From NCBI GenBank assembly GCA_020353115.1, contig CP070687.1, forward strand, positions 349,345-354,489: a DNA stretch of 5,145 nucleotides. The letters are read 5' to 3'. The position numbers and the translations under genes were made by a program. Under the pieces are notes generated by a model. The model worked only from the letters and a program-made list of their open reading frames with translations. It was not told the origin of the DNA and ran no database searches. Numbering within the stretch: position 1 is the first letter of the stretch; every line of letters starts with the position of its first letter. Positions 4,482-5,145 of the stretch are shown one piece after another. Source of the stretch: Bacteroidales bacterium (GTDB taxonomy: Bacteria > Bacteroidota > Bacteroidia > Bacteroidales > VadinHA17).

Positions 4482-5145
4482 ATGATACCATCAGTAATTA
4501 TAAATGATATTGCTGTTTCGGTGGCCGGAGGATTGATGGCTGCAGCCTTTGTTGTCGGAGGATTTTTGTCATACGTAATCTGGCAGAAAGCCCTCAGGAA
4601 TAAAAGTGAAGCAATTATTAAAGAGGCAGAAACAGAAGCTGAAGTAATTCGAAAGGATAAGATTTTACAGGCTAAAGAAAAGTTTCTTCAGTTAAAGGCA
4701 GATCACGAGAAGATAATCAATGAAAAAAACAGCAGGCTGGCCGTTGCGGAGAGTAAATTCAGACAAAGAGAAACGGCATTATCCCAACGTATGGAGGAAA
4801 ATCAACGGGCCAGGAAAGAGGTGGAAGCCATTCGTGAAAACCTGAATGTCCAGATCGGACTTGTTGAGAAAAAGAACGAAGAGCTGTCCAAACTCCATAA
4901 ACAGCAGGTTGAACAGCTTGAAGCCATCTCTGCCCTTTCAGGCGATGAAGCAAAGGCTCAGTTGATCGAATCTCTTAAGGAAGAAGCGAAAACGGAAGCC
5001 ATGTCTTATGTTAACGAAATCATGGATGAGGCAAAAATGACCGGTAGCAAGGAAGCGAAGAGAATCGTTGTTCAGACCATACAACGCGTTGCCACAGAGA
5101 ATGCAATCGAGAATTCGGTAACTGTTTTCCATATCGATACGGATG
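4482..5145 (+). CDS. rny: Ribonuclease Y, N-terminal part (runs off right edge)
   Basis: RNase Y is a membrane-anchored endoribonuclease that starts mRNA decay. The first 221 codons of a protein usually about 510-520 aa are present. Residues 10-34 (DIAVSVAGGLMAAAFVVGGFLSYVIW region) form the single N-terminal membrane anchor. A long E/K/Q-rich coiled coil follows from about 38 to 190. The block EAKRIVVQTIQRVATE (about 191-206) and then ENSVTVFHIDTD (210-221) are the family's lead-in to the KH domain, where the window stops. The KH and HD (metal-dependent hydrolase) domains are therefore not visible. The ATG at 4482 is the only start that keeps the anchor at the N-terminus. It begins 28 nt after the T-tract of the 6S candidate, with no clear TAnnTTTG word between, so its promoter is unresolved. 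Confidence 0.93.
   Translation, partial: MIPSVIINDIAVSVAGGLMAAAFVVGGFLSYVIWQKALRNKSEAIIKEAETEAEVIRKDKILQAKEKFLQLKADHEKIINEKNSRLAVAESKFRQRETALSQRMEENQRARKEVEAIRENLNVQIGLVEKKNEELSKLHKQQVEQLEAISALSGDEAKAQLIESLKEEAKTEAMSYVNEIMDEAKMTGSKEAKRIVVQTIQRVATENAIENSVTVFHIDTD

Noticed and set aside
4759..5132. Minus-strand open frames opposite rny
   Set aside because: Antisense to the coiled-coil region of RNase Y with no family likeness.
1..5145. CRISPR array, tRNA, rRNA, phage genes or defence system
   Set aside because: No regularly spaced repeats, no cloverleaf sequence and no such genes were found; apart from the small element the window is ordinary housekeeping DNA.

Overview
The window looks like chromosomal DNA from a member of the Bacteroidota, probably Bacteroidales or Marinilabiliales-like. 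The reasons are AT-rich spacers, almost no Shine-Dalgarno sequences, promoter words of the TTTG-N18/19-TAnnTTTG type used by that phylum's primary sigma factor, and the gene order coiled-coil protein / zapA / 6S-like RNA / rny. It is mostly housekeeping DNA. The one mobile-looking piece is a small non-coding inverted-repeat element.

Left part (1-835): a minus-strand anmK (anhydro-N-acetylmuramic acid kinase) runs off the left edge. A spacer of about 455 bp follows, before the plus-strand nucleotidyltransferase gene. The spacer holds a 178-bp MITE-like element (508-685) with long imperfect terminal inverted repeats flanked by TA on both sides, several small dyads, and a plausible promoter for the nucleotidyltransferase at about 775-805.

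Middle (836-3472): a 300-aa sugar-phosphate nucleotidyltransferase-like protein (+) and a 577-aa exported M23 (LytM-type) metallopeptidase (-) converge with no base between their stop codons. AnmK recycles peptidoglycan sugar and M23 enzymes cut peptidoglycan, so two of the three left-hand genes relate to the cell wall. The nucleotidyltransferase could act in a related activated-sugar pathway, but its substrate cannot be read from the sequence.

Right part (3473-5145): a divergent intergenic region carries a very good Bacteroidota promoter (3577-3606). It drives a small coiled-coil gene (97 aa), then zapA (96 aa, FtsZ-ring accessory protein). Next is a structured non-coding segment (about 4257-4453), which I call a 6S RNA (SsrS) candidate. 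It has a long closing stem, an interrupted rod-like interior and a T9 tract. Last is the start of rny (RNase Y), cut by the right edge just before its KH domain. zapA next to 6S RNA is also seen in Enterobacteria.

I did not find an obviously new multi-gene system. The items most worth checking are the 6S candidate with its competing folds, the MITE-like element, and the uncharacterised coiled-coil partner of ZapA.
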